A DNA stretch of 14,124 nucleotides from NCBI GenBank assembly GCA_031376425.1, contig JANMDR010000282.1, positions 1-14,124 on the forward strand, written 5' to 3'. Shown piece after piece: positions 6,602 to 14,124 of this stretch. The stretch comes from JANMDR01 sp031376425. GTDB lineage: Bacteria > Pseudomonadota > Gammaproteobacteria > Burkholderiales > Usitatibacteraceae. How positions within the stretch are numbered: position 1 is the stretch's first letter; the number at the start of each line of letters is the position of its first letter. Both the position numbers and the translations under genes were made by a program. Below the pieces are notes generated by a model. The model was not told where the DNA came from, did no database searches, and saw only the letters and a program-made list of their open reading frames with translations.

Positions 6602-7192
6602 TTATTTTCCTTTTAGGAGTTGTTGAATATCTGCGGTGATTTTATCTGCGGGTGTGCCCATATTTGCGAATAGGCGCAAGCGACTTTGGGTATCAAAAAT
6701 TAGGGTCGCTGCGGTGTGATCGAGCGTGTAATTGCTGGAATTAGCACTTTCTTGTACGCGCCAAAATATTTTGAAATCTTTGGCAACCTTGGTTATCTCT
6801 GCTTCCGTACCATGCAGACCTAAGAAGCTGGGATCAAAGGCGGGTACGTATTGAGAGAGCACGGCCTGAGTATCTCGTTTTGGGTCCAAGGTGATGAAGA
6901 GCACCTGTAGCTTATCGGCATCAGCGCCCAAAGCTTGGCGCACTTGCTTCATTTCTAGCATGGTGCCTGGGCAAATTTCTGGGCATTGGGTAAAGCCAAA
7001 AAATAGCGCAACCACTTTGCCTTGGAATTCTTTAAGCGTGCGCGATTTACCAGTGTGATCGGTAAGCTTAAAATCAGTGGCATAACCCGCTGCACCGGTA
7101 ATATCAACAGCGGTAAATACCGGTGGTGTTGGCGCACAGCCAACTAAAACAGCTGTGCAAAAACTTAAATATAGTGCGATTTTTTTAATCAT
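6602..7192 (-). CDS. SCO1/SenC family copper chaperone lipoprotein
   Basis: 196-aa periplasm-facing lipoprotein of the SCO1/SenC/PrrC family, which delivers copper to or reduces the CuA site of cytochrome oxidase subunit II. It has a lipobox LVGC (Cys19), a thioredoxin fold beginning about residue 38 (FKLTDHTGKS), the metal-binding CPEIC motif (Cys70 and Cys74) and the conserved His159 in TLDHTAA; these three residues form the copper site in the family. FITLDPKRDT is the other family landmark. It lies 69 bp downstream of ctaB and directly upstream of the RidA-like gene. No strong ribosome binding site precedes the ATG. Confidence 0.93.
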   Translation of the reverse strand: MIKKIALYLSFCTAVLVGCAPTPPVFTAVDITGAAGYATDFKLTDHTGKSRTLKEFQGKVVALFFGFTQCPEICPGTMLEMKQVRQALGADADKLQVLFITLDPKRDTQAVLSQYVPAFDPSFLGLHGTEAEITKVAKDFKIFWRVQESANSSNYTLDHTAATLIFDTQSRLRLFANMGTPADKITADIQQLLKGK

Positions 7193-7261
7193 GAAAATAC
7201 ATTATTTATGCTGCTTATCTGCCTGAAGACTATCTAAAGTTAAGCCTCTTCAGACTATTAT

Positions 7262-8218
7262 TTACGGAAGAAAACTACGCATCCACGGCCAATAATGGTC
7301 AATGAGCAAAGCGGCGAATAGTAGGGATAAATAGAGAATGGAGTATTTGAATGTAGTGCGCGATAGCGCATCGGTGTAGCCACGATAAAGCCTGATGGCG
7401 TAGTAAATAAATACTGCATCAAGCACTAAGGCACACATCAAATAAAAAATGCTACTCATACCAATAGCGACCGGCAATAGGGTGGTGGCCGTGAGAATGA
7501 AGGTGTAGAGCAGCAGGTGTAATTTAGTGAATTCAGCACCGTGCGTGACCGGTAGCATGGGGATGCCAGCGTTGGCATAATCATTTTTACGATACAACGC
7601 TAATGCCCAAAAATGCGGGGGCGTCCACGCAAAAATAATTAGGAATAGCAGTAAGGCTTGGGGCGCTACATTGCCCGTAATAGCAGCCCATCCCAGCACC
7701 GGTGGCATGGCGCCTGATGCACCACCAATCACGATATTTTGCGGGGTAGAAGGCTTGAGGATGATGGTATAGATAACCGCATAGCCAATGAAGGTAGCCA
7801 AGGTGAGCCACATCGTAAGGGTATTAACAAAATAGCCCAAAATGCCTAAGCCTGCGCCGCCAACAATGCCAGCCAGCACTAATACTTCTGGCGTACGAAT
7901 ATTGCCAGAAACAGTTGGCCGTGCACGGGTGCGTGCCATACGTGCATCTAGGGCTTGCTCCACCAAGCAATTAATTGACGCTGCGGCACAGGCAATTAAA
8001 CCAATACCGAGCGTGGCGGCAAACATTAAGCCAAAGTCCCACGACACTGCGGGATGGTAGGCCAGCATCATGCCAATGACAGCAGTGAAGACGATTAATG
8101 AATTAACCCGTAGCTTACAAAGCCCAATAAATTGTTTGAGCGTTTGCGCAAGATTAAATGGCGGACTTGCTACCGGCAATTCAGGTTTTTCAGCGGATGG
8201 GTTCAAAATAAACAACAA
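7262..8218 (-). CDS. ctaB: Protoheme IX farnesyltransferase (heme O synthase)
   Basis: Integral membrane UbiA-family prenyltransferase (also called CyoE) that transfers a farnesyl group to heme B to make heme O, the substrate of CtaA. About nine helices are visible. The first prenyl-diphosphate/magnesium motif is N83-x3-E87-x3-D91 in NCLVEQALDARMARTRARP, with Glu at the middle position, as in many betaproteobacterial members. The loop YRKNDYANAGIPMLPVT holds the second conserved acidic site. TTG at 8218 (or TTG at 8215 or 8206) is the only plausible start: the codon before 8218 is an in-frame TGA, and the nearby ATG at 8222 is in another frame that stops after ten codons. The position of the first helix needs a start in this area. 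Confidence 0.93.
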   Translation of the reverse strand: MLFILNPSAEKPELPVASPPFNLAQTLKQFIGLCKLRVNSLIVFTAVIGMMLAYHPAVSWDFGLMFAATLGIGLIACAAASINCLVEQALDARMARTRARPTVSGNIRTPEVLVLAGIVGGAGLGILGYFVNTLTMWLTLATFIGYAVIYTIILKPSTPQNIVIGGASGAMPPVLGWAAITGNVAPQALLLFLIIFAWTPPHFWALALYRKNDYANAGIPMLPVTHGAEFTKLHLLLYTFILTATTLLPVAIGMSSIFYLMCALVLDAVFIYYAIRLYRGYTDALSRTTFKYSILYLSLLFAALLIDHYWPWMRSFLP

Positions 8219-8302
8219 TCATAGTTTGATGGTGCAGGGCTATTGGACTCCGCTATTTTACGGCATTGCGCCTAAGTGTGCCCTGAGATTCGTAGGTGGC
8301 GA

Positions 8303-9406
8303 TTAGGCTACGGTATGCAACCTTCGCGTTACCCACAGCATGCACAGCAGTAGTGCAGCCGCTCCTGCGTTATGCGCAGCGGCTAGCGGCAGCGGCAGGC
8401 TCCACAGCACATTGCCAATGCCAATGATGACTTGCAAAACCAGTAAGGTTAAAACTGCAATACTGTCTACACGAAACTTTATGCGCCAAAGCTGCCAAGC
8501 AAAAACTAATAATATTACCGTCACAAGCAATGCACCAAAACGGTGCAGCCAGTGAATTGCACGTAGGCTATCCATGCTCAATAACTCACCTTTGGCAGTC
8601 ATGCCCAAGGGCCGCAACACATGGAAGGCATCGGTAAAGTTAAGATTATCAGGCATGAGCATGCCATTACAAGTGGGAAAATCGGTACAGGCCAACGCTG
8701 CATAGTTAGTGCTTACCCACCCGCCAAGGGCTATTTGGCAGACTACTGTTGCCAGCGCGATGAAGGCAAAAAGCTTAAGCGCATTGCTAGGTGCGGCGCT
8801 AGTTTGCTGATTTGGTAGGCGGTTTTGATACATGGCGAGCTCACCGGATGCTTTCGATTGCCGCAAACTCAGCCACGCCAGTAACGCCAATACGGTCATG
8901 CCACCAAGCAGATGCGAGGTAACGATGGCGGGTTTTAGTAACATGGTGACAGTCCACGCGCCCAGCGCTGCTTGCCATATAACAGCAAAGGCGAGTGCTG
9001 TTGCATGTGCGGGCGATTGCTTAAACGCCCGACGATTGCGCCATGCCGCAAACATTACGGCAGCAATGCCTGCACCAACAAGCATGGCTAAATAGCGGTG
9101 AATCATTTCTTTCCACGCTTTGGGCATGGATACTGGCCCATGCGGTGCGGCTTCGTGCGCCGCAATAATCACGTCTTTTGAGTGCGCTGGCGTTAAATTG
9201 CCATAGCAGCCCGGCCAATCTGGACAGCCCAAACCCGCATCCGCTAGACGCACATAGGCACCAAGCACCACAAGCACAAATGTAGCCGCAGTAAGCCCCC
9301 ACAATAATTGGCGATACCGTGCCTGACTACGACCCACCCATAAAAATAGGCCAACAATAATGCCTAACGTAATAAATCCAATAATGCTGTGTTCGCTTGC
9401 GCTCAT
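8303..9406 (-). CDS. ctaA: Heme A synthase (CtaA/COX15)
   Basis: 367-aa, eight-helix membrane enzyme that oxidises the heme O methyl group to a formyl group, giving heme A for the aa3 oxidase. Two homologous halves are visible. The heme-ligand histidines are His103 (MIHRYLA), His165 (TSHLLGG), His285/His288 (IHWLHRFGA) and His345 (AAHNAGAA). Each half carries an extracytoplasmic Cys pair, GLGCPDWPGC (Cys61, Cys67) and ACTDFPTC (Cys240, Cys246), typical of the proteobacterial form. It is 84 bp upstream of ctaB on the same strand, so successive pathway steps are neighbours. Confidence 0.96.
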   Translation of the reverse strand: MSASEHSIIGFITLGIIVGLFLWVGRSQARYRQLLWGLTAATFVLVVLGAYVRLADAGLGCPDWPGCYGNLTPAHSKDVIIAAHEAAPHGPVSMPKAWKEMIHRYLAMLVGAGIAAVMFAAWRNRRAFKQSPAHATALAFAVIWQAALGAWTVTMLLKPAIVTSHLLGGMTVLALLAWLSLRQSKASGELAMYQNRLPNQQTSAAPSNALKLFAFIALATVVCQIALGGWVSTNYAALACTDFPTCNGMLMPDNLNFTDAFHVLRPLGMTAKGELLSMDSLRAIHWLHRFGALLVTVILLVFAWQLWRIKFRVDSIAVLTLLVLQVIIGIGNVLWSLPLPLAAAHNAGAAALLLCMLWVTRRLHTVA

Positions 9407-9474
9407 TATGCCAATGCTTTCATTGAATCTGTGTTGGTAAAACCCTGTTACGGATATGCTGGAGGTGCCCTATT

Positions 9475-10071
9475 TTAGCCTATCTGTGAGGTCTTCATTA
9501 CCCGATTAAAGTCACCTACAATACGCTTAATATCCGCATCATATTGATAGCGAATAAAAAGATTGCCTAAGGTATCGACACCATATATCTCATCGGTGCT
9601 TTTCTGTAAGTTATCGGCATTAAGTTTCGCTAAAGCTGCTATCCACGCGTGGTTTTTAGCTTTTACCCAAATTGTTCCTTTATACGCAGCTTGTAGTTCA
9701 GCGCTGGGTTGACCATCATCGGTAAGCAACACCACGCGCATAGTACGGTCTTGTTCACGGCCAATAATGGTGCGCGCTTGGCGCATGGCATAGAGCTTTT
9801 TTTGGCAACGTTCAGCACAAGCGGAAGTATCCTGCATCACCATAAGCCACTTGCCACGCAAACCACGGTCAATATTAACTTGCTTGCCATCGCCATTATC
9901 GCCCGGGAAAGCAAGCGGCACGGGCACTTCGGGTAACGCTATAACCGGCTTTACCAGCTCACCATAATTCATTGATTTAGCTGGTGGCAGCAGAAAAAAT
10001 GCGATGGCTGCCGCGACTAATGGAATAATAAATACAGCACAAATAGCTAAAAGTTTGACCCTATGATTCAT
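9475..10071 (-). CDS. SCO-like single-pass membrane protein with CxxxC motif
   Basis: 198-aa protein with one N-terminal transmembrane helix (about residues 7-28) and a periplasmic domain. The motif DTSACAERCQKKLYAMRQAR places Cys85 and Cys89 in the CxxxC spacing of SCO proteins, after a short strand (GKWLMVMQ) as in thioredoxin folds, and VVLLTDDG follows like the SCO strand before its conserved Asp. It is clearly diverged: I see no TLDHT-type His. Genes of this kind commonly sit between SURF1 and ctaA in betaproteobacteria. A copper or thiol-redox role in oxidase assembly is inferred. The ATG at 10071 is preferred over one 26 codons upstream, which would overlap the SURF1 end and put a polar stretch before the anchor. 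Confidence 0.8.
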   Translation of the reverse strand: MNHRVKLLAICAVFIIPLVAAAIAFFLLPPAKSMNYGELVKPVIALPEVPVPLAFPGDNGDGKQVNIDRGLRGKWLMVMQDTSACAERCQKKLYAMRQARTIIGREQDRTMRVVLLTDDGQPSAELQAAYKGTIWVKAKNHAWIAALAKLNADNLQKSTDEIYGVDTLGNLFIRYQYDADIKRIVGDFNRVMKTSQIG

Positions 10072-10117
10072 GGTGCGAATGCCTTTGATTAAATTCGAGA
10101 TTGAGTTTGATACTACG

Positions 10118-11053
10118 TTAAGTACGAGTGAATTTGATATTAACTGCAAGCCAGACTATGAAAATAGCGATAGCGAGCGCTAGCCATTGAAACGCATAAC
10201 CACGATGTTTATCGACCCCTGCATCCGGTGTTTCGGTTTGTTCGATAGGCACTATTGCGCCGGTAGACACAGCGCTTGATGTTGCTTGCGGCGCAGGTGT
10301 TATAGCAGCAATATTACTATTGAGTAACATGACCAAGGGAAATACCTTTAAGCCGGTGGCGGCTGCAATTCTCTCTACATCTAAGTTTTGCCACACCTGA
10401 TTTGGGGTAGTGGCGCTGGCTTTTTCTGCTAGCGTCTGCGTTTTTGAGCTGCCAGCGCCTAGCTCTAAATACTTTTTAGTTGGCAGTACCAGCACGCCGG
10501 TATGTTCCAGCGCCAATGTTGGTGCAGCAATAGGTGGCAGCTTAGGGTAATCACGCGTTCTTGGTACCCAACCACGATTTACTAGGATTACAGTGCTTGG
10601 TGCCACCGCTAATGGCTGCGTAACTTGCGCACCTTGTACTGATATGGGCGCATCAATACTAAGGCCAGTCAGGCGCAACGGGGTAATCACGTGATATCCA
10701 GGCACCGCGTTTTGCTGTTTGTTATCAATTACAAACTGCGCATTTTCAAGCCATTCCCCACGCACGATTCCGGTGCGAAATCGCAAATTGTCTAGCTCCA
10801 CTTCGCTGTTTAGCTTCAGCACGACTGCGTTTAAATCAACTGCTGCCAAACTTACCCGCGCATCAAAACTAATTTGTAATGCGGTTTTTTGGGCGGCACG
10901 CCCAGATTGCCAATTCGATAGGTATAGGGTGAGCGCAATCATCATCACTGCGGCTAGCGTGGGAATGATGGTTGGTTTAAAAGACAATTGGCTGATGCGT
11001 GAAAGCACGAAATACCACTTAAAAGAAAGGCTACCGTGTTGCAAGAAATTCAT
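10118..11053 (-). CDS. SURF1 family cytochrome oxidase assembly protein
   Basis: 311-aa inner-membrane protein of the SURF1/Shy1 family, which aids heme A insertion into subunit I. It has the expected hairpin topology: helix 1 at about residues 28-46 followed by NWQSGRAAQK, a large periplasmic domain, and helix 2 at about 287-305 preceded by KHRGYAFQW (His283). Family motifs PGYHVITPLRL (118-128) and NRGWVPRTRDYPKLPP (159-174) are present. A low-complexity Ala/Thr/Pro insert at about 249-280 lengthens the protein. About 25 residues precede helix 1 and the ribosome binding site is weak, so the true start could be later. It is divergent from the DUF2909 gene and leads the run to ctaA, ctaB and SCO1. 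Confidence 0.92.
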   Translation of the reverse strand: MNFLQHGSLSFKWYFVLSRISQLSFKPTIIPTLAAVMMIALTLYLSNWQSGRAAQKTALQISFDARVSLAAVDLNAVVLKLNSEVELDNLRFRTGIVRGEWLENAQFVIDNKQQNAVPGYHVITPLRLTGLSIDAPISVQGAQVTQPLAVAPSTVILVNRGWVPRTRDYPKLPPIAAPTLALEHTGVLVLPTKKYLELGAGSSKTQTLAEKASATTPNQVWQNLDVERIAAATGLKVFPLVMLLNSNIAAITPAPQATSSAVSTGAIVPIEQTETPDAGVDKHRGYAFQWLALAIAIFIVWLAVNIKFTRT

Positions 11054-11118
11054 GATGCCCGATAATGTAAAACGTGTATGTTTGCCTTAAACTACCACTC
11101 TTGATTCCAGAGGTTAAT

Positions 11119-11307
11119 ATGAAAATTCTAATTGCAGTATTGTTGGTGATGGTCGTAATTAGTTTGTTTAGCGGCTTATTCTTTATGTACAAAGATAAAG
11201 ACAGCAATGCGGGACGCACACTCAAAGCATTAAAAATTCGCATCGCACTTTCGATCACGATTTTTTTAATCGTGATGGGCGCGCATTTTTTAGGTTATAT
11301 CAAATAA
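11119..11307 (+). CDS. Twin transmembrane protein, DUF2909 family
   Basis: 62-aa protein made almost entirely of two helices (about residues 2-22 and 37-58) joined by a short basic loop with KDKDSNAGRTLKALKIR. This fits the DUF2909 twin-transmembrane family usually found beside SURF1 and ctaE in betaproteobacteria. The ATG at 11119 is preceded by AGAGG at 11109-11113. An earlier in-frame ATG at 11074 would add 15 residues of no known family content. It is transcribed divergently from SURF1, with 65 bp between starts, and is the only + strand gene in the oxidase cluster. Function unknown; an assembly or stability role is plausible. Confidence 0.85.
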   Translation: MKILIAVLLVMVVISLFSGLFFMYKDKDSNAGRTLKALKIRIALSITIFLIVMGAHFLGYIK

Positions 11308-11399
11308 AAAACATCCGCCCGACTCATGACTGGAAACGCTCTATTTTCAGGCATCTCTGCCTAACTTTTACGCAGCAGTTAAGTCTTGATTAAACCGTA

Positions 11400-11429
11400 A
11401 AAAAGGCCGCATGCAACTGCGGCCTTTTT
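11400..11429 (+). terminator. Bidirectional rho-independent terminator
   Basis: A perfect 12-bp stem (11400-11411 with 11418-11429), GC-rich core GGCCGC and 6-base loop TGCAAC, has T5 on the right and an A-run on the left. It lies between convergent DUF2909 (+) and ctaE (-) and can serve both. Confidence 0.88.
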
Positions 11430-11463
11430 ATTGCGTCACTGAATTGCAGCGCTTAGTTTACGG

Positions 11464-12333
11464 CTATACAAACACGTAAACAGCGAGAAATAACCCAAGC
11501 CACACCACGTCAACAAAGTGCCAATACCATGCAACAGCTTCAAAACCAAAATGCTGATCTGGTTTGAAATGGCCTTTCATGCAGCGGAATAAAATAACCG
11601 TGAGCATAATGGCACCCAAGGTAACGTGGAAGCCGTGAAATCCGGTGAGCATAAAGAACGTGGAACCGAACACACCAGACGTCAACTTCAAGTTTAAATC
11701 ACTATAAGCATGCATGTATTCGTAGACTTGGAAGCCCAAGAAAGTGAAGCCCAGTGCAACAGTCAATGCCAAGCCGATGATTAGTTGGTTACGTTGCCCT
11801 GCACGTAGCGCATGGTGCGCCCACGTAACGGTAACACCAGAAGCTAACAGCAAAAATGTATTCAGCGCTGGGATGCCCATTGCGCTCATGGTGCCAAAAT
11901 TATATTCAGAATTGCCGCTTAAATAGGGGCCATTACTGGGCCATTGCGCATCGTAACCGGACCAGAGTAGCGCATTATCAACATCACCTAACCATGGCAC
12001 CGAATAGACGCGCGCATAGTACAGCGCGCCGAAAAAGGCAGCAAAGAACATCACTTCAGAGAAAATAAACCATCCCATACTCCAACGGAATGAACTGTCT
12101 ACTTGCTTGTTGTACAGACCCGATTCACTTTCATGAATTACGGTGCCAAACCACCCAAATAACATATAAAGCAAAATGGCGAAGCCGATTGCCAACAGGG
12201 AATAGCCTATCGGCTGAATAAAGTTTACGGAGAAAACTGCGCCCGACCCCATAAACAATAACGCCAGCGAACCAACCACCGGCCATTTTGATGGCGGGGC
12301 AAAATAGTAACCATCTGTGTGTGCATTAGCCAC
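11464..12333 (-). CDS. ctaE: Cytochrome c oxidase subunit III
   Basis: 289-aa, seven-helix core subunit (also CoxC) of the aa3-type oxidase; it stabilises subunit I and lines the oxygen entry path. Family marks are WPVVGSLALL near the start, FIFSEVMFF with the conserved Glu93, the loop with NFGTMSAMGIPALNT (helix III start), TGFHGFHVTLG, and a C-terminal AVAWYWHFVDVVWL. The start is GTG, supported by AAAGGAG (+ strand 12341-12347) seven bases upstream. It follows the DUF2970 gene by 138 bp, a stretch in which I see no gene, and is the last gene of the ctaD-led run. Confidence 0.96.
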   Translation of the reverse strand: MANAHTDGYYFAPPSKWPVVGSLALLFMGSGAVFSVNFIQPIGYSLLAIGFAILLYMLFGWFGTVIHESESGLYNKQVDSSFRWSMGWFIFSEVMFFAAFFGALYYARVYSVPWLGDVDNALLWSGYDAQWPSNGPYLSGNSEYNFGTMSAMGIPALNTFLLLASGVTVTWAHHALRAGQRNQLIIGLALTVALGFTFLGFQVYEYMHAYSDLNLKLTSGVFGSTFFMLTGFHGFHVTLGAIMLTVILFRCMKGHFKPDQHFGFEAVAWYWHFVDVVWLGLFLAVYVFV

Positions 12334-12471
12334 GAAAACACTCCTTTAAACCTAAATAGGATGAAACTCAAATTTTAAAAACTACTACTACAACCCTGCA
12401 ACTCTTTAATCGTGCAATTGCAAACTACGGAATTCAAATCAATCGGCGTTATTCTTTCAGCCATTCATCCG

Positions 12472-12645
12472 CTACTTCACGATCATTTTTACCAGAAAAA
12501 ACAAACCAAAAATTATTGCGAAAACTGAAACGATGCCAGCAAAAATCACGTGGGGGAGCTTAAGCTTTTTTTCGTCTGAATCATAATCAGCTTGCTTACG
12601 TACGCCAAAGAAACTCCAAAATACGGCTTTGAATGCATCTAACAT
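12472..12645 (-). CDS. DUF2970 small membrane protein
   Basis: 57-aa protein beginning MLDAFKAVFWSFFGVRKQ, then an acidic/basic stretch, then one transmembrane helix from about residue 33 to 54 (HVIFAGIVSVFAIIFGLFFL). The FWSFFGVRK start and the HVI-AG helix start are the marks of DUF2970, a family almost always found between ctaG and ctaE in betaproteobacteria. Only 11 bp separate it from the ctaG stop, so it is in the same operon. Ribosome binding is weak. It was read by hand because it is shorter than usual gene-finder cut-offs. Role unknown, probably an oxidase accessory protein. Confidence 0.85.
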   Translation of the reverse strand: MLDAFKAVFWSFFGVRKQADYDSDEKKLKLPHVIFAGIVSVFAIIFGLFFLVKMIVK

Positions 12646-12656
12646 ATCAGTACCAA

Positions 12657-13274
12657 CTAGCTTTTCTTGGCGACATCTGCGGTCACATCAAAAAACGTAT
12701 ATGAAAGCGCAATCATTGGGATATCTTTTGGTAAATCTGGGCTTACAAAAAACGTGACTGGCATATCTCGCGTTTCACCCGGTTGCATGGTTTGATTGCT
12801 AAAACAAAAGCACTCAATTTTACTAAAATGCGCCCCTGCTTCCTGCGGACTAAAACTAGGTACTGCGCGACCGACCATTACTTTGTTAGTGGGGTTGCTC
12901 ACCCGATACATCACCGTTGTTTGCGCACCGGGATGCACTTCTACTTTTTTATCTACCGCCTCAAACCGCCATGCAAAGTTTTGATTTAACGTGGATACAA
13001 ACTGTACGGGGACTAAACGCGTGGTATCAATCTGGCTATTTTGCACAATCGCGCGTGTCGCGGTTAAACCCAAAGCTGCACAAATTTGCCGATACAACGG
13101 CACCATAGACGCACAAAAAATCAGCATTAATGGCACGATCAACAGCAGCTTATAGAGCATTGTGGTATTGAGCTGCTTAAGCTGCTGCGGCGTATCGGCT
13201 ACTTCGTTATACGGCAAGGAAGGTTGCGGTGCTTGGCTCACTGCATGCCCAGCCGTGGTATTTACCGAAACCAT
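12657..13274 (-). CDS. ctaG: Cytochrome c oxidase assembly protein CtaG/Cox11
   Basis: 205-aa membrane-anchored copper chaperone that inserts CuB into subunit I. Residues 1-38 are a cytoplasmic tail, about 41-60 a transmembrane helix, then PLYRQICAALGL with the conserved YR-x2-C, and an immunoglobulin-like periplasmic domain. The copper motif is CFC in KIECFCFSNQTM. PVTFFVSPDLP and IALSYTFFDV complete the family pattern. Its ATG shares one base with the preceding TAA stop, so it is translationally coupled to the 51-aa gene upstream. Confidence 0.95.
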   Translation of the reverse strand: MVSVNTTAGHAVSQAPQPSLPYNEVADTPQQLKQLNTTMLYKLLLIVPLMLIFCASMVPLYRQICAALGLTATRAIVQNSQIDTTRLVPVQFVSTLNQNFAWRFEAVDKKVEVHPGAQTTVMYRVSNPTNKVMVGRAVPSFSPQEAGAHFSKIECFCFSNQTMQPGETRDMPVTFFVSPDLPKDIPMIALSYTFFDVTADVAKKS

Positions 13275-13429
13275 TACCGATTAAATCCTTTAAATTTCAA
13301 CATCGTAAAAATCAGTACGCCAGCAACCCAAGCTAATAAAATAGCTAAGGTAATATATTTGCCTTTACCTTGAACTGGCGCTGGCACATTTCCGCTGGGT
13401 TTTTCCTGCGGCACCTTATTTGATTCCAC
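13274..13429 (-). CDS. Small single-helix membrane protein, probable oxidase assembly factor
   Basis: 51-aa reading frame found by hand: GTG start, a polar Pro/Gln/Lys-rich N-terminus, one helix at about residues 25-44 (YITLAILLAWVAGVLIFTML) and a short basic tail KFKGFNR. Its position between ctaD and ctaG is where betaproteobacteria carry the so-called cytochrome oxidase small assembly protein; sequence similarity to that group is weak by eye. The stop overlaps the ctaG start (TAATG). CGGAT six bases upstream of the GTG is a poor ribosome binding site. Confidence 0.7.
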   Translation of the reverse strand: MESNKVPQEKPSGNVPAPVQGKGKYITLAILLAWVAGVLIFTMLKFKGFNR

Positions 13430-13524
13430 AATTTTATCCGGTTAAAACTATTTGCGACGAGACTTAGTTAAGCACTATTCGATGGCTCTACGCATTGACT
13501 GCACAGAGCTACCAACAAAACGAT

Positions 13525-14124
13525 CTAATGCTGATGCGCCAAAGGCTTGATGACTGGTGGCGTTTCAAAGGTGTGATATGGGGCTGGTGTCGGTAAATGC
13601 GTCCACTCTAATGAGTCCGCACCTTCCCATGGCATATCCGCTGCTTTTTTGCCGCTACGAATAGTCATTACCACGTTATAAACAAATAACAGTTGGCTAA
13701 AGCCCAAAATAAACGCACCAACAGAAGAAATCATATTCCATTCAGCAAATTGCAGCGCATAGTCAGGAATACGCCGTGGCATACCTGCTAAACCGAGGAA
13801 ATGCTGTGGGAAGAAGGTAATATTGAAGGCAATGGTGGTGATCCAGAAATGCCATTTGCCTAGTGTTTCGTTATACATTTTACCGGTCCATTTTGGCAAC
13901 CAGAAATAGGTACCGCCCATAATCGCGTAGATAGCGCCGGGGAACAATACATAGTGGAAATGCGCCACAACGTAGTAGGTGTTATGCAAGGTGATATCGA
14001 CCGGCACAATCGCCAATACCAGCCCTGAGAAGCCGCCGAGGGTGAAGAGAAACACAAAGCCCACCGCAAACAGCATGGGGGTTTCAAAGGTCATAGAACC
14101 GCGCCACATGGTGGCAATCCAGTT
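13525..14124 (-). CDS. ctaD: Cytochrome c oxidase subunit I, C-terminal part (cut by window edge)
   Basis: C-terminal 199 residues of the catalytic subunit; the reading frame is open to the right edge and the N-terminus lies outside. The key motif VVAHFHYV carries the heme a3 ligand and heme a ligand histidines, and the last three helices of the 12-helix core follow (from GAIYAIMGGTYFWLP onward, then FNITFFPQHFLGLAGMPRRI, of which the PRR carries the conserved propionate-contacting arginines). A cytoplasmic tail rich in Pro and His ends the protein. ctaC is expected just beyond the edge. The window gives no view of the D or K proton channel residues. Confidence 0.96.
   Translation of the reverse strand, partial: NWIATMWRGSMTFETPMLFAVGFVFLFTLGGFSGLVLAIVPVDITLHNTYYVVAHFHYVLFPGAIYAIMGGTYFWLPKWTGKMYNETLGKWHFWITTIAFNITFFPQHFLGLAGMPRRIPDYALQFAEWNMISSVGAFILGFSQLLFVYNVVMTIRSGKKAADMPWEGADSLEWTHLPTPAPYHTFETPPVIKPLAHQH

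Noticed and set aside
9475..10149. 224-aa version of the SCO-like protein starting at 10149
   Set aside because: It would overlap the SURF1 end by 32 bp and add a polar stretch before the membrane anchor; the ATG at 10071 gives a normal layout.
11031..11258. 75-codon minus-strand frame overlapping DUF2909
   Set aside because: It is the antisense shadow of the DUF2909 gene, whose twin-helix pattern and ribosome binding site are clear.

Overview
The window looks like a betaproteobacterial chromosome, most likely Burkholderiales, with moderate-to-low GC. The main evidence is the right half, an aa3-type cytochrome c oxidase and assembly cluster in the gene order usual for that group: ctaD, small membrane protein, ctaG, DUF2970, ctaE, then DUF2909 and SURF1, SCO-like protein, ctaA, ctaB and SCO1. 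It also carries several tiny proteins typical of these loci. No 16S rRNA or tRNA is present, so taxonomy is inferred from gene content alone.

Layout: (1) 1-234 is the leader-distal end of a CRISPR array. It has three near-identical 36-bp repeats, 30-bp spacers and a decayed terminal repeat. The repeat sequence and predicted hairpin resemble type VI-A (Cas13a) repeats far more than type I or II repeats. The rest of the array, the leader and any cas genes would lie left of the window. (2) 459-3378 (+) is a dctPQM operon for a TRAP C4-dicarboxylate transporter, closed by a strong terminator that can act on both strands. (3) 3511-5889 (-) holds a membrane-anchored AraC-family regulator followed by a secreted two-domain protein (NTF2/lumazine-binding-like plus DJ-1/PfpI). 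(4) 5890-6246 has no gene but is rich in structured sites: a 16-bp tandem repeat, a perfect odd palindrome, an inverted repeat over a -10 box and two overlapping hairpins. (5) 6247-11053 (-) runs SURF1, SCO-like membrane protein, ctaA (heme A synthase), ctaB (heme O synthase), SCO1 lipoprotein, RidA/YoaB-like. (6) 11119-11307 (+) is a twin-transmembrane DUF2909 gene divergent from SURF1, followed by another terminator. (7) 11464-14124 (-) runs ctaD (cut by the window edge), 51-aa membrane protein, ctaG, DUF2970 protein (57 aa), ctaE.

The respiratory genes work together. CtaB and CtaA make heme O and then heme A; SURF1 helps deliver heme; SCO1, probably the SCO-like protein, and CtaG deliver copper; CtaD and CtaE are catalytic and core subunits. 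ctaC (subunit II) is expected just right of the window. The TRAP system would supply C4-dicarboxylates as respiratory substrate. The most unusual item is the VI-A-like CRISPR array in an apparent betaproteobacterium.
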